DNA of 64,000 bases from Portunus trituberculatus (taxonomy: Eukaryota > Arthropoda > Malacostraca > Decapoda > Portunidae). The stretch lies in contig NC_059303.1 in the NCBI RefSeq assembly GCF_017591435.1, forward strand, positions 16,705,709 to 16,769,708. Reading direction: 5' to 3'. The notes beneath the pieces are model-generated. The model saw nothing but the letters and a program-made list of their open reading frames with translations. It searched no databases and was not told where the DNA came from. Shown in pieces: positions 63,871 to 64,000 of this stretch; the stretch's first letter is position 1; each line of letters begins with the position of its first letter. Made by a program: the position numbers and the translations under genes.

Positions 63871-64000
63871 ACTCTTATAGACAGTTTTATGGACCACCTC
63901 ACTGTATGACTTTCTCCAAACACAAAATAAAGTAACAATTCTCAGTTCTACACCTTTTTCAACACCGTCAGCACCAGATGGAAAGAGAAACAAACGCTAG

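Overview
This is a window of arthropod genomic DNA, most likely from a decapod crustacean. The reasons are: very dense microsatellites (GA/TC, CA/GT, ACT/AGT, AAT, TCTG, GATA) over much of the window; a spliced gene with short exons and consensus introns; tRNA-derived SINEs; a short TTAA-ended repeat family present about 18 times; and an interstitial (TTAGG)n stretch, the arthropod telomere motif. Species cannot be told from this sequence alone.

Only one gene is well supported. It lies on the minus strand from the start codon at 51360 down to the stop at 20724. I could assemble 27 coding exons whose splice phases all agree. Together they encode about 2,215 residues: signal peptide, about 13 cadherin repeats, a membrane-adjacent domain, one transmembrane helix, and a cytoplasmic tail of about 250 residues ending in a class I PDZ ligand (T-E-L). 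The order of domains, the disulfide-type cysteine pair in the first repeat, and the membrane-adjacent segment with its VDP-x-T motif point to the Cad99C / protocadherin-15 family, which organises microvilli and stereocilia. Three things are odd: an insertion of about 260 residues in repeat 4 with Thr/Glu-rich and furin-like polybasic segments; a pair of compensating single-base shifts at the end of the largest exon; and a 40-bp tandem duplication of a splice donor.

Layout: 1-20700 is downstream intergenic DNA, almost all simple repeats, minisatellites, dispersed repeats and two SINEs, with no convincing gene. 20724-51368 is the cadherin gene, its introns carrying SINE and LINE pieces, TTAA-ended repeats, and several tandem arrays. 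51369-64000 is upstream sequence (intron 1 or 5' flank); the splice acceptor 8 bases before the start codon shows that at least one 5' untranslated exon lies further upstream, but I could not place it. A further theme is that several independent tandem arrays (15.6-16.6, 33.5-33.9, 44.5-45.0 and 61.2-61.7 kb) have units made of a unique spacer joined to a microsatellite, and that SINEs sit next to CA repeats. This suggests microsatellites here are spread as parts of larger duplicating units.
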